A DNA stretch of 64,000 bases. Source: Clostridium sp. OS1-26 (GTDB lineage: Bacteria > Bacillota > Clostridia > Clostridiales > Clostridiaceae). Location of the stretch: NCBI RefSeq assembly GCF_030915445.1, contig NZ_CP133264.1, positions 1,550,001-1,614,000 on the forward strand. The letters run 5' to 3'. The notes below the pieces were generated by a model, which did not search any database, was not told the DNA's origin, and worked only from the letters and a program-made list of their open reading frames with translations. Positions within the stretch are counted from its first letter, which is position 1. Every line of letters begins with the position of its first letter. Shown piece after piece: positions 1-10,457 of the stretch. The position numbers and the translations under genes are program-made.

Positions 1-1585
1 ACTGCAGAAGTTATAGATTGCTGGTTTGACTCAGGTTCAATGCCTTTTGCACAACACCACTATCCATTTGAAAATAAAGAAGTATTTGAAAAGAACTTCC
101 CAGGTCAATTTATATCAGAAGCAGTTGACCAAACAAGAGGTTGGTTCTATACATTACTTGCTGTATCAACGGCTATATTTGATACAAATCCATTTGAAAA
201 CTGTATTGTATTAGGACACGTTTTAGATAAAAATGGATTAAAGATGTCAAAATCAAAAGGAAATGTTGTCGATCCATTTGAAGTTTTAGAAGCTCAAGGA
301 GCAGATGCTACAAGATGGCATTTCTATACTGCAAGTGCACCTTGGTTACCAACAAGATTCTCAGTTGATGATGTTGCTGAAACTCAAAGAAAGTTCTTAG
401 GAACATTCTGGAATGTATACTCATTTTACGTACTATATGCTGAATTAGACAACTTTAACCCACTAGATTATAAAGAGTTCCAAAGTGAACATGTCATGGA
501 TAAGTGGATTATGTCTAGATTAAATTCATTAATAAATGAAACAGAAAACTATCTAGATGAATATAAAATAACAGAAGCTTCTAAAAACATGGCGGAGTTT
601 GTAGATGAATTATCTAACTGGTATGTAAGAAGAAATAGATCTAGATTCTGGAGCGAGGAGTTAACAGACGATAAGATAGGTGCATATGTAACTTTATATA
701 GAGTGCTAAATACTTTATGCTTAATAGCAGCTCCATTTGTACCGTTTATGACAGAAGAAATTTATCAGAATCTAGTTGTAGGATTAGATCCATCAGCTCC
801 AGAAAGTCTTCATTTATGCAGTTGGCCACAATATAATGAAGTTTTAGTTAATAAAGAATTAGAAGAAGATATGGAAGATGCTTATAGAATAGTTAAACTA
901 GGAAGAAGTGCAAGAAACTCAGCTAATATAAAGAACAGGCAGCCACTTTCAGGAAATGCTTGTGAGCACTAAATCACTTCCAGAATATTATGGAGACATA
1001 ATAATGGAAGAGCTTAATATAAAAGAAGTTAAGTTTGGAGCAGATCTTTCAAAGTATGTTAACTTCGACATAAAACCTAACTTACCGGTAATAGGTAAAA
1101 TGTATGGTAAATTAATACCTGCTATAAGAAAAGAAATTTCAGCAATGAATCAAATGGATTTAGCTCAAAGAATACTAGCTGGAGAAATTGTTTATATAAC
1201 AATAGGTGAAGAAGATATAGCCTTAACAAGCGAAAGTTTACTAGTAACAATGCAAGGTTTAGAAGGATTTGCATTTGCTGGTGAAGGTGAAGTTGGTGTA
1301 GTATTAGATACACATATTACAGAAGAATTAAAAGAAGAAGGAAATCTTAGAGAAATACTAAGCAAAGTTCAAAACATGAGAAAAGAAAGTGGATTTGAAG
1401 TTGCTGATAAGATTAACCTTTATGTTTCAGGAAATGAAATGCTTGAAAATGTAATTAAGAAATTTGAAGACGCAGTGAAAAAAGAAACTCTTACTGTAGA
1501 TGTTATATACAATGCTGAGAGAGAATATAACAATTCAAAGATAAACGGAGAAGACTTTAATATAGCAGTAGAAGTGGTTAAATAA
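1..1585 (+). CDS. ileS: Isoleucyl-tRNA synthetase, C-terminal part (5' truncated by window, internal frameshift)
   Basis: Class I aminoacyl-tRNA synthetase that charges tRNA-Ile in the cytoplasm. The window opens inside the catalytic domain, which shows CWFDSGS and then the KMSKS signature at 241-255, followed by the anticodon-binding region ([12 protein letters not shown]) and a C-terminal domain ending at the TAA at 1583-1585. The reading frame breaks near 954-956. Frame 1 runs into a stop at 970-972, while the matching continuation ([14 protein letters not shown]) lies in frame 2, so one A in GGAAATG looks extra, or two bases are missing. The gene is normally essential, so a sequencing error is more likely than a dead gene. 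A paralogous second ileS could tolerate loss, but nothing here shows one. A perfect terminator hairpin follows. Confidence 0.93.
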
Positions 1586-1592
1586 TAATCCT

Positions 1593-1632
1593 AAAATGTG
1601 TATAAGATAATAGTATCTTATACACATTTTTA
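1593..1632 (+). terminator. Terminator after ileS
   Basis: Perfect 17-bp inverted repeat (1593-1609 with 1614-1630), 4-nt loop and ending in a short T-run. It lies 8 bases after the ileS stop codon. Confidence 0.85.
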
Positions 1633-1728
1633 ATATAAGTCATCTTAAAAATAGTAAGTTAGTATCTTAAGTGCATCTGATTTGCGATTTTTAGGTGATT
1701 AAGTTACAATTAACACAAACTAACTTGT

Positions 1729-1746
1729 AATAAAAACGTTTTATAA
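1729..1746. promoter_or_regulatory. Possible LacI-family operator (AAAACGTTTT palindrome)
   Basis: The 10-bp palindrome AAAACGTTTT (1733-1742) sits about 45 bases before the CcpA-like gene. A central CG between A- and T-rich half-sites is the usual layout of LacI/CcpA operators, so autoregulation is plausible. It is a weak match to cre sites, and I infer its role only from position and symmetry. Confidence 0.3.
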
Positions 1747-1752
1747 GTATAA

Positions 1753-2784
<1,032 letters not shown>

Positions 2785-2812
2785 CAAAATATTTTATTTG
2801 AGAAGTATAATT

Positions 2813-2850
2813 TAACCGTAAGGTTATTTGTGAAAATAATCTTACGGTTA
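2813..2850 (+). terminator. Hairpin after the LacI regulator (weak terminator)
   Basis: 10-bp perfect arms (2813-2822 with 2841-2850), continued inward by 6-7 further pairs. No T-tract follows, so it may be a weak terminator or an mRNA-stability hairpin. Confidence 0.5.
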
Positions 2851-2921
2851 ATAATTGAGTAAAGTTATAACTAATTTAGAAAGTTATTGGTGTTTAATAT
2901 AGATTTTAATATGTTAAAGTT

Positions 2922-2984
2922 AGGCACATTAAAACAAATGACAAGCCAGTAGGGTAGTATATTTTCATGTGCCTTAAGAAGGGA
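2922..2984 (+). promoter_or_regulatory. Structured leader before dedA-like gene
   Basis: AGGCACAT at 2922-2929 pairs with ATGTGCCT at 2967-2974, enclosing 37 bases. The ribosome-binding site GAAGGGAAG follows within a few bases. The arrangement could gate translation of the membrane protein. I do not recognise a known riboswitch class in it. Confidence 0.3.
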
Positions 2985-2992
2985 AGTTATAT

Positions 2993-3598
2993 ATGATAGA
3001 AAGTTTAATAAATGTAGTTATTTTAGTTCTTGATAAGTTAGGGTATTGGGGAACATTTTGGGGAATGGCATTAGAAAGTGCATGTATTCCAATACCAAGC
3101 GAAGCCATCCTTCCTTTTGGAGGTTATCTAAGTTATACTGGAAGGCTAAATTTATTCTGGATGATAATGATGGGAACTTTAGGAGGGACTGTAGGATCAA
3201 TTGGAGCATACTACTTGGGGAAATATGGTGGAAGACCATTAGTTGAAAAATATGCAGATAAATTAAGGATATCTAAATCTAAAATAGAGAAAAGTGATGA
3301 ATATTTCAACAAATATGGTGAAAAAATTGTTTTTTATTCTAGATTATTACCTATAATAAGAACTTTTATATCTTTACCAGCAGGTATAAGTAAGATGGAC
3401 TTTAAGAAGTTTACTATATACACATTTTTAGGGTCCCTAATATGGAGTATAGTTCTTGGATATGCTGGATATAAAATGGGAGAGAATTGGGTTGCCATAC
3501 GTCCATGGTTCCACGTTGCAGACATAGTTGTAGCAATTGGTATAGTTGGATACATAATATATATAGGTGTAGGAAAATTTAAAAATGCTACTGAATAA
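2993..3598 (+). CDS. DedA-family membrane protein
   Basis: 201-aa integral membrane protein of the DedA/SNARE-associated superfamily. These proteins include flippases for undecaprenyl phosphate and other polyprenyl or phospholipid carriers, and they affect envelope homeostasis. Visible hallmarks are ESACIPIPSEAILPFGGYL near residue 28, a glycine-rich segment (GTLGGTVGSIGAYYLGKYGG) around residues 61-80, and the FYSRLLPIIRTFISLPAG signature near residues 115-135. A final transmembrane helix ends close to the C-terminus. The ATG at 2993 follows AAGGGAAG at a slightly long spacing. The gene stands alone between two hairpins. The substrate cannot be read from the sequence. Confidence 0.85.
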   Translation: MIESLINVVILVLDKLGYWGTFWGMALESACIPIPSEAILPFGGYLSYTGRLNLFWMIMMGTLGGTVGSIGAYYLGKYGGRPLVEKYADKLRISKSKIEKSDEYFNKYGEKIVFYSRLLPIIRTFISLPAGISKMDFKKFTIYTFLGSLIWSIVLGYAGYKMGENWVAIRPWFHVADIVVAIGIVGYIIYIGVGKFKNATE

Positions 3599-3641
3599 AA
3601 AGAGCTTAATGAACTTTTATAGTTCATTGAGCTCTTTTTTT
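3598..3641 (+). terminator. Terminator after dedA-like gene
   Basis: 15-bp stem (3601-3615 with 3621-3635, one G-U pair), 5-nt loop and a run of seven T. Confidence 0.9.
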
Positions 3642-3696
3642 AGAAATAAGTCTAAAAAAGCTGTCAGTTAGGTTTGAAATATGTTTAACGAAAATT

Positions 3697-3725
3697 TTGA
3701 ATAACATTGCTATAAATGGTATAAT
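3697..3725 (+). promoter_or_regulatory. Sigma-A-type promoter of the helicase-methylase module
   Basis: TTGAAT (3697-3702), 17-base spacer and TATAAT (3720-3725). The start codon of the helicase is about 50 bases downstream. Confidence 0.5.
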
Positions 3726-3776
3726 TTTACAAAGAGATAAATATGCTTATAGGTTAATATTACGGGAGGGAAAATA

Positions 3777-6700
3777 ATGAACTACAAAGACAAAGTAATA
3801 CAGTTATTTTCTTATCTATTAAATGTAAAAAATTTAAATGAGAAAATAATAAGGAATGTTTGGGACTATGAAAAGATATACTGGGAAGAAGATCTTTGCA
3901 AAACTGTTGGATGTAGCATAAATAAAAGTAATGACAAAGACTGGTGGCTTGAAATAAGTAAAAAGTGTAAAAGTATATATGAACAATTTTTTAAACTTTT
4001 TCTTGAGTTTCAGAAAAAAGGAGAAAGTGTAGAGATTGTGTGGGGACATGGACTCATAGCTTGGAATTTTAACGATGAGAAAATAATACATCCTGTTCTA
4101 ACAACAAGAATGAAACTAGATTTTAATGCTAACAGCAATATCTTTAGTTTGATTCCAGATAATAAAACAATTATGGAAGCTAATATATTCGATGGAATAG
4201 ATATACCTAATTCATACAGTATACTTGATATAGAAAGAAAGTTAAAAGATGTAAATTTTGACCCGCGAAATATGAATGAAATAGAAGGTATATTGACAGA
4301 AATAGCATCATACTTAAGTCCTAATGGAAGATTTGAAAAGCTAAGGGTTCCAATAGATAAGGTAGCGTTTACAAGTGATCCTGTAATTTATAATATACCT
4401 ATAATTATGATTAGAAAAAACAATATGAGATTATGGCAACTGGAACTTAATAATATTATAAAAGAGGTGAATGATGGACAACCAATACCTGAAACTATTA
4501 AATCATTAGTCAACGATGAGAAAATAGAACAAAGCAAAGAAGATTTAACGGAGTGGAGTGAAGTGCATAAAGATGTTCTATTTCCATTACCATCTAATTC
4601 AGAACAAAGAGAGGTAGTGAAAAGAATATGTGAAAATTATGGTGTAGTAGTACAAGGCCCTCCAGGAACAGGAAAAAGTCATACAATAGCAAATCTAATA
4701 TGCCATTTATTAGCTCATGGAAAGAGAGTGCTCGTAACTAGCCAAACAGATAGAGCGTTAAAGGTTCTAGCAGATAAGATACCTGAACAGGTTCAGCCTT
4801 TATGCATGAGTGTTTTAGGGAATGATATTGCTTCATTAAAAAAGCTCAATGAATCAGTAAAAAAAATATCTGATAATCTTTCTGTAAATCCTAAAAATTT
4901 ATATGAAGAAATCCAAGACTTAAAGTTAGACTTAGACAAATGTAAAAAAAATCAAAAGCTTCTGTATGACCAGTTTAAAGAAATTCAACGTATAGAAAAT
5001 GAAGTTATAAATTATAACAATGAAAAATATAAGATTGTAGATATTGCAGCTTGGGTTAAAAGAAACAAAGAAAAATGCTCTTGGATAGAAGATAAAGTTA
5101 GCTTTGAAAAAAAAATGCCTATATCAGAAGTAGAGTTTGAAAGACTAACTTTTTTATTAAGCAGAATTAGTAAAGATGAAAAAAATAACTTTGATACATT
5201 AAAGGCCATGGTAGATAAGCTACCTAAAAGTAAAGAAATATGTCAAAAAATAATTAGGTTTAAAGAATTAAGTAACGAATATAAGAATTGTATAAAATAT
5301 GTAAAGGATTGGCGTATACCTGATAAAGGCAGATGTAACTATGATAAATTATTACAGTTGTTAACACAATGTAAAAAATCAATGTGCGAGCTAGAAAATA
5401 GCATATTTAGCAATATATTTGAAAAATATTATGAAAGCAAAATAGTGCATGATTCTATGATTGATTTATGGCATAAATCCAATGAGTATATGCTAGTTTT
5501 GGGAAAGATAAGAAATGAACTAAGAAATCATAGTGTGGAATTACCTGATAAGGTTGATATAGATAAACTTAATAAAGATTTCGATATTATATATGAAAAT
5601 ATAAATTCAAAGAAAAAGATAAGTAAGCTTTTTAGAATTATCCATCCCGAATTTAATTATATAATTAATGAATGTATAGTAGATTACCAACCGCTAGAGA
5701 CCTTAGATCAAGCTTTTATATTAAAACTGTATATTCAAGAAAGACTTATAGTTAGAGATCTAACAACACTTTGGAATAATACGATTAAGGAATATGAAAG
5801 TGAAATATCAGAAGTCCATAAGAATAATCTTCAAATGATTAAAATAGAACAGCATATAAAACATTTGAATAGCATTGTTCAGTGGGATAAAAATTATAAA
5901 AAAGAAGTAATATCAGCATTAGGGAAAATTTCTATATCAATAAATATAGATTGGTATAAAAAAGAAACTTATAACTACTTAATCGAAGCTGTTGAATGTA
6001 TAAAGAAAATAGATGAGTATAATAATCTAAAAGCATATATTGATGTTTTGAAAAAGCTTATTTTGACTACAGGAAAGTTAGAGCAATTATACGATGCTGT
6101 TGAAGAGATGAATTTAGCTAAGATTAATGATGGGTTAAAGGAAATCGAAAATTTTAAAATTATAAAAAGTAAGTTTATAGAGCTTGATAATCTTATAGGG
6201 AAATTAAAAGAAGTCTGTCCGAATACAGCCCAAAAGATACTTAATCAGTGGGGAAATGCTGGAACACTCTTTAAAAATTGGTCTAGCGCATGGAAATGGG
6301 CGGAGTGGAGTTCTTTATTAAAAGATATTCATAAATTAAATATAGATTCTATTGAAGAAGCTATATCTGAGGAAAAAAGAAGAGAAAGAATGTTGATAAA
6401 AGAACTAGTAGCAAAAAGAACTTGGTATAATCAAATATTAAAAACTACAGAAAGCGAAAAGAGAAGTCTATTTGCATGGATGCAAGCGGTAAAGAGAATC
6501 GGCAAAGGTACTGGGAAAATGGCTTCGAACTATAGAAGAATAGCGCAAGATGAGATGGAGAAGTGTAAAACAATAATTCCAGTATGGATTATGCCTTTAA
6601 ACAGAGTAATTGAAAATATAAAGTTATCAAGAGACTTATTTGACGTAATTATATTTGATGAAAGCAGTCAAAGTGATATATTTTCAATATGTGCATTAAT

Positions 6701-7858
6701 GAGGGCAAAAAAGCTATTATAGTAGGAGATGATAAACAGATAAGCCCGGAAGTCATAGGAATAGATCAGGGATTTATACATGAGCTAATTAATAAACATT
6801 TAAGAGATATACCTCAAAACGAATGGTTTGATCTTCAGACCAGTCTTTACGATACTGCACTAAGAGTTTTTCCTAATAGATTAATGCTTAGAGAACATTT
6901 TAGATGTGTTCCAGAAATAATTAAGTTTAGCAATGATAATTGTTATGCTGGAGATATGAAGCCTTTGAGGTATCTTAAGTCCTATGAGGCTTTCTATCCT
7001 CCTGTGGTGCCAGTAAAGATTGATAGCGGATACAGAGAACAAAACAAGCCAATTAATATTCCAGAGGCAGAGTTTATTGCAAATAAAGTAGCGGAATGTT
7101 GCAGAGATAGGCGATATACAGGAATGACAATGGGAGCTATATCTCTCCTTGGAGAATCTCAAGGCGAACTAATTGAAAGTATGATAAGAGAAAAAATAGG
7201 CGAAGAGGAGATGATAAAAAGAAAACTAATATGTGGAGATGCTTACTCTTTCCAAGGTGATGAAAGAGACATAATGTTTTTATCAATGGTTATTTCAAAT
7301 AATGTAAAATTTACATCTCTGACCAAGGAATCAGATGTTAGAAGGTTTAATGTAGCAGCGAGCAGGGCTAGAAATCAGATGTGGCTGATTTATTCAATAG
7401 ATTTAGAGGAGCTTAATCCAGAATGCATTAGATATTCTCTTTTAAATTATTGCTTAAACTATGATAAAATTAATTGCAACAACACAAATATTAATTATGC
7501 CTTTCAATCGAGATTTCAAAAAGATGTGTATAATATGATTAGTGATGAAGGAATTAAATTAGTTCCTCAAGTTAAAATAGGAAGATATAAAATAGATTTT
7601 GTGGTAGAAGGTTCAACAAATAAAATAGCAATTATATGTGAGGGAGAGATGCTCAGCGAAAATTATGACTGGGAGGAGAGATTAGAAGTACAGATAGGAT
7701 TAGAAAGAATAGGGTGGACATTCTTAAGGATAAGACCTAGTGAGTTTTACTATAATCCCGAAAAGACTATGGATAGGCTATGGCAAAAGTTAAAGAATAA
7801 TGATATGGAACAATATAAAAATAAAAATTTAATAGCAGAACAATTAAAAGTCGTATAA
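3777..7858 (+). CDS. SF1 helicase with C-terminal PD-(D/E)XK-type nuclease domain (one -1 frameshift)
   Basis: About 1,360 aa when the frameshift is bridged. An N-terminal region of about 280 residues with no recognised fold precedes Walker A (GPPGTGKS, residues 294-301). An insertion of roughly 650 residues, rich in coiled coil, separates it from Walker B (DVIIFDES, about 961). After the break come GDDKQISP, LREHFRC, SFQGDERDI and VAASRARNQ, the motifs of AAA_11/AAA_12 SF1 helicases. The last 130 residues (RYKIDFVVEG, then IAIICEGE and GWTFLRIRPSEFY) resemble Vsr-like/MTES_1575 nucleases. The ORF breaks at the A-run 6707-6712: one A too few puts a TAG at 6720-6722, and the right frame continues from 6713. 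The context reads GCA AAA AAG, a classic slippery heptamer. Together with the next gene it looks like a defence module. Confidence 0.8.
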
Positions 7859-7939
7859 ATTATATTTAAAATAATGCCTAGTACATTTATAATTAAAGAT
7901 AGGCGGAATATATTACGAAATAATATGTTAATGTATAAC

Positions 7940-7979
7940 ATTGCTTTTTATGCAGACATGCTTCTGCATGAAAAGCAAT
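7940..7979 (+). terminator. Hairpin between helicase and methylase
   Basis: Seventeen-pair inverted repeat (7940-7956 with 7963-7979, one T-G pair) with a 6-nt loop. No long T-tract follows, so it may attenuate rather than end transcription before the methylase. Confidence 0.45.
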
Positions 7980-8025
7980 ATGTCATTTCAATGTATTTTA
8001 TTATTTTATATAAGGGTGATTAAAT

Positions 8026-10206
8026 ATGATAAAGTCTATAGATAATAATATTCCCATAGAATTTATATCAAAAATATCTAAAAAAGAAGCAAATAGTAGA
8101 AAACCCATATATCAAATACATAAGTGGTTTGGCAGAAAAACAGATGCTATATTTCGAAGTATTCTTTTATCATTAGAATTAGACAAAGAGAAAGTGAAGG
8201 ATTTTCACAATATATATTATAGCAATAATTCAAAACTACTAGAAGGAAAGGTAATACTGGATCCATTTATGGGGGGTGGAGTTACACTAGTAAATACTCT
8301 TAGACTTGGTGGAAAAGCTATAGGTATAGATGTTAATCCAGTTGCTTGGTTCATAACAAAAAACGAACTTCAAATACCGGAACTAGGTAAGGATGGTTGT
8401 AGACAAGAAATGATAAAGAAGCTGCAGCTTGAATTTACAAAAATAGAAGATAGGATAGGTAATGAAATAAAAGAGGAATACACCACCGAAATATACGATT
8501 ATAATGAAAATAAAAATCGAAAAGTTGATATAATGTATGTACTTTGGATAAAGAAGGTTAAGTGTCCTAAATGTGGTAGATACATTAAGTTGTTTCCATC
8601 ATATTCTATTACAAAGTTAATTAAAAAAAATTTTCATAACTATAATATATGCCCTAAGTGCGGAAAAATAGTAAGAGGAAATGAAAAAATTCTAATATGT
8701 AAAGAGTGTAGTTATAAATTTGATAAGGATACAGGTGTTTATAAAGGGAGAAACTTTATATGTGATAATTGTGGTGAAAAGTGGAACTTAATGAAGGATA
8801 TAATGAAAAAAAGAAAAGACCCACTCTCAGCAGAGATCTATGCAATTCAATACTATGACCCTAAAACAGGGGAGAAAGGTTTTAAAATACCAGATAAGAA
8901 TGATTTGAGTAAATATAGAAATGTTAAAATGAAATATAAAAGTTTAAGCTATAGGATAGGAAGATTTATTCCCGATATTTCAATACCAGATGGGTATAAT
9001 ACGAAGCAAATTAGAAATCACAATTATAATTACTGGAATCAGATGTTTAATTATAGACAGCTTTATTATTTATCTAGACTTATAGAAGAAATAGATAAAA
9101 TTGAAGATGAAAAAATTAAGGAATTATTTTCATGTGTATTTTCAAACACAATAAATGCCAATAATATGTTCTGCATATATAATTCGCAGTGCGGAAAAGT
9201 AGAACCATTATTTGGTGATCATCACATGGCCCCAGTAATGAATCCCGTAGAAAATAATATATGGGGGACAAAACTTGGAAGAGGTAGCTTTGTAAAATAT
9301 TTTAGATCATTTATTCAAAGTAAGGAGTTCAATTATTGCCCTTATGAAAGAGAAAGTATAAATGGAAAGAATAAGAATGTAATATTAGAAGATGAAAAAT
9401 TTTATTCGAAATTTACTGATAATTTCCAAGAATTGATAAATTCTGATAAAAACACTATGCTAGAGTGTGGCAGTGCAGATGATTTATCTTTTTTACCAGA
9501 CAAATCTGTAGATGCTGTAATCACAGACCCACCATACTATTCTGCCATAAACTATAGCGAAATAAGCGAGTTTTTTTACGTTTGGGATAGAATGATATTA
9601 AAGAATAAATATAGTTTTTTCGATCAAGAGCATATTCTGTTTAATAATGAGGTTACTGTAAATGATATAAGAGGAATAACAATGCAACAATTTCAATTCA
9701 AATTAACTAAGTGTTTTAAGGAAATAGGAAGAGTACTGAAAGATGAATCTCCATTAATACTTACTTACAATAATAGCACCGCAGAAGGGTGGCAAGTATT
9801 AATGGAAGCCTTAATTGAATCAGGTTTCTTAGTAGAAAAAACCTACCCAATTCATACAGAGCTGCGAGCAGGGCTTATAGACAATAGAAGAGATAAAATG
9901 AATTATGACTTAGTTATAATTGCAAGGGAAAAAAGTAATTTTAGTTCAAGAAGTATAAGCATAAATGAGTTTATGGAAGTGGTGGAATTAGAATTTAAAA
10001 AAACTTACTTAGAGCTAAATGATAGGGAGTTAGCTCTACTAGATGAGATTTTAATTAAAGTTGGAAAAATTTTTGAGCTTTATTCAAAATATCATGCTAA
10101 TATATATATGGATAATGAAAGCATAAACATTAAACATATATTAAGACACATTTATAATAATGAAAAGCTCGAAATAGAAACTAATTTGAACGATCAGATA
10201 CCTTAG
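8026..10206 (+). CDS. Putative adenine-specific DNA methyltransferase, DUF1156-like, with zinc ribbons
   Basis: 726-aa protein. The N-terminus (RKPIYQIHKWFGRKTDAIFR) has the layout of DUF1156 methylases. SAM-binding motif I is LDPFMGGGVTL (about residue 81) with IGIDVNP as the following acidic strand. Four CxxC pairs at about residues 183-255 (CPKCGR, CPKCGK, CKECS, CDNCG) would form two zinc ribbons. The catalytic motif DPPYY lies near residue 503. Known family members methylate adenine in large accessory modules. Its position directly after a helicase-nuclease suggests that it protects host DNA from that enzyme, which is an inference. The ATG at 8026 follows a weak AAGGGTG. Target sequence unknown. 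Confidence 0.8.
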   Translation: MIKSIDNNIPIEFISKISKKEANSRKPIYQIHKWFGRKTDAIFRSILLSLELDKEKVKDFHNIYYSNNSKLLEGKVILDPFMGGGVTLVNTLRLGGKAIGIDVNPVAWFITKNELQIPELGKDGCRQEMIKKLQLEFTKIEDRIGNEIKEEYTTEIYDYNENKNRKVDIMYVLWIKKVKCPKCGRYIKLFPSYSITKLIKKNFHNYNICPKCGKIVRGNEKILICKECSYKFDKDTGVYKGRNFICDNCGEKWNLMKDIMKKRKDPLSAEIYAIQYYDPKTGEKGFKIPDKNDLSKYRNVKMKYKSLSYRIGRFIPDISIPDGYNTKQIRNHNYNYWNQMFNYRQLYYLSRLIEEIDKIEDEKIKELFSCVFSNTINANNMFCIYNSQCGKVEPLFGDHHMAPVMNPVENNIWGTKLGRGSFVKYFRSFIQSKEFNYCPYERESINGKNKNVILEDEKFYSKFTDNFQELINSDKNTMLECGSADDLSFLPDKSVDAVITDPPYYSAINYSEISEFFYVWDRMILKNKYSFFDQEHILFNNEVTVNDIRGITMQQFQFKLTKCFKEIGRVLKDESPLILTYNNSTAEGWQVLMEALIESGFLVEKTYPIHTELRAGLIDNRRDKMNYDLVIIAREKSNFSSRSISINEFMEVVELEFKKTYLELNDRELALLDEILIKVGKIFELYSKYHANIYMDNESINIKHILRHIYNNEKLEIETNLNDQIP

Positions 10207-10261
10207 TTACAGGATAAAATTTTCATTGTATTATATAATAATTATTACTATAATTAAATCA

Positions 10262-10445
10262 TAAAGTGAAACTTACTTCAGGTGGAGGTGCATACGACTC
10301 CGGGGCTTTGCCCGTTAAATGCCATTTAGGCATTTAACCCATCTGAAGTTTAGTTGAGCGAATCCAGGGACGTAGCCGCTCTTTACTCCTAACTTGAAAA
10401 AAGGTAGGAGTATTAGAGCGGGTAGTCATCGGATAAAAGTAAAAA
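10262..10445 (+). ncRNA. Candidate structured noncoding RNA
   Basis: Two compact folded domains are visible by pairing. Domain 1 is closed by an 11-bp stem (10275-10285 with 10339-10349) and holds small GGAG/CTCC and GGGC/GCCC hairpins plus a perfect 10-bp hairpin (10314-10323 with 10329-10338). Domain 2 is closed by CCGCTCT/AGAGCGG (10376-10382 with 10415-10421) with an inner ACTCCT/AGGAGT stem. Unpaired stretches such as GAATCCAGGGACGTAGCC are GC-richer than their surroundings, as expected of conserved RNA. It lies just before prdR. In size and style it recalls the Firmicutes raiA motif, but I cannot confirm the family. It could instead be a leader of prdR. Confidence 0.55.
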
Positions 10446-10457
10446 GTAGGTGAAGAA

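Noticed and set aside
7940..7979. CRISPR-like repeat between helicase and methylase
   Set aside because: A single inverted repeat without repeated units or spacers. No CRISPR array is seen anywhere in the window.
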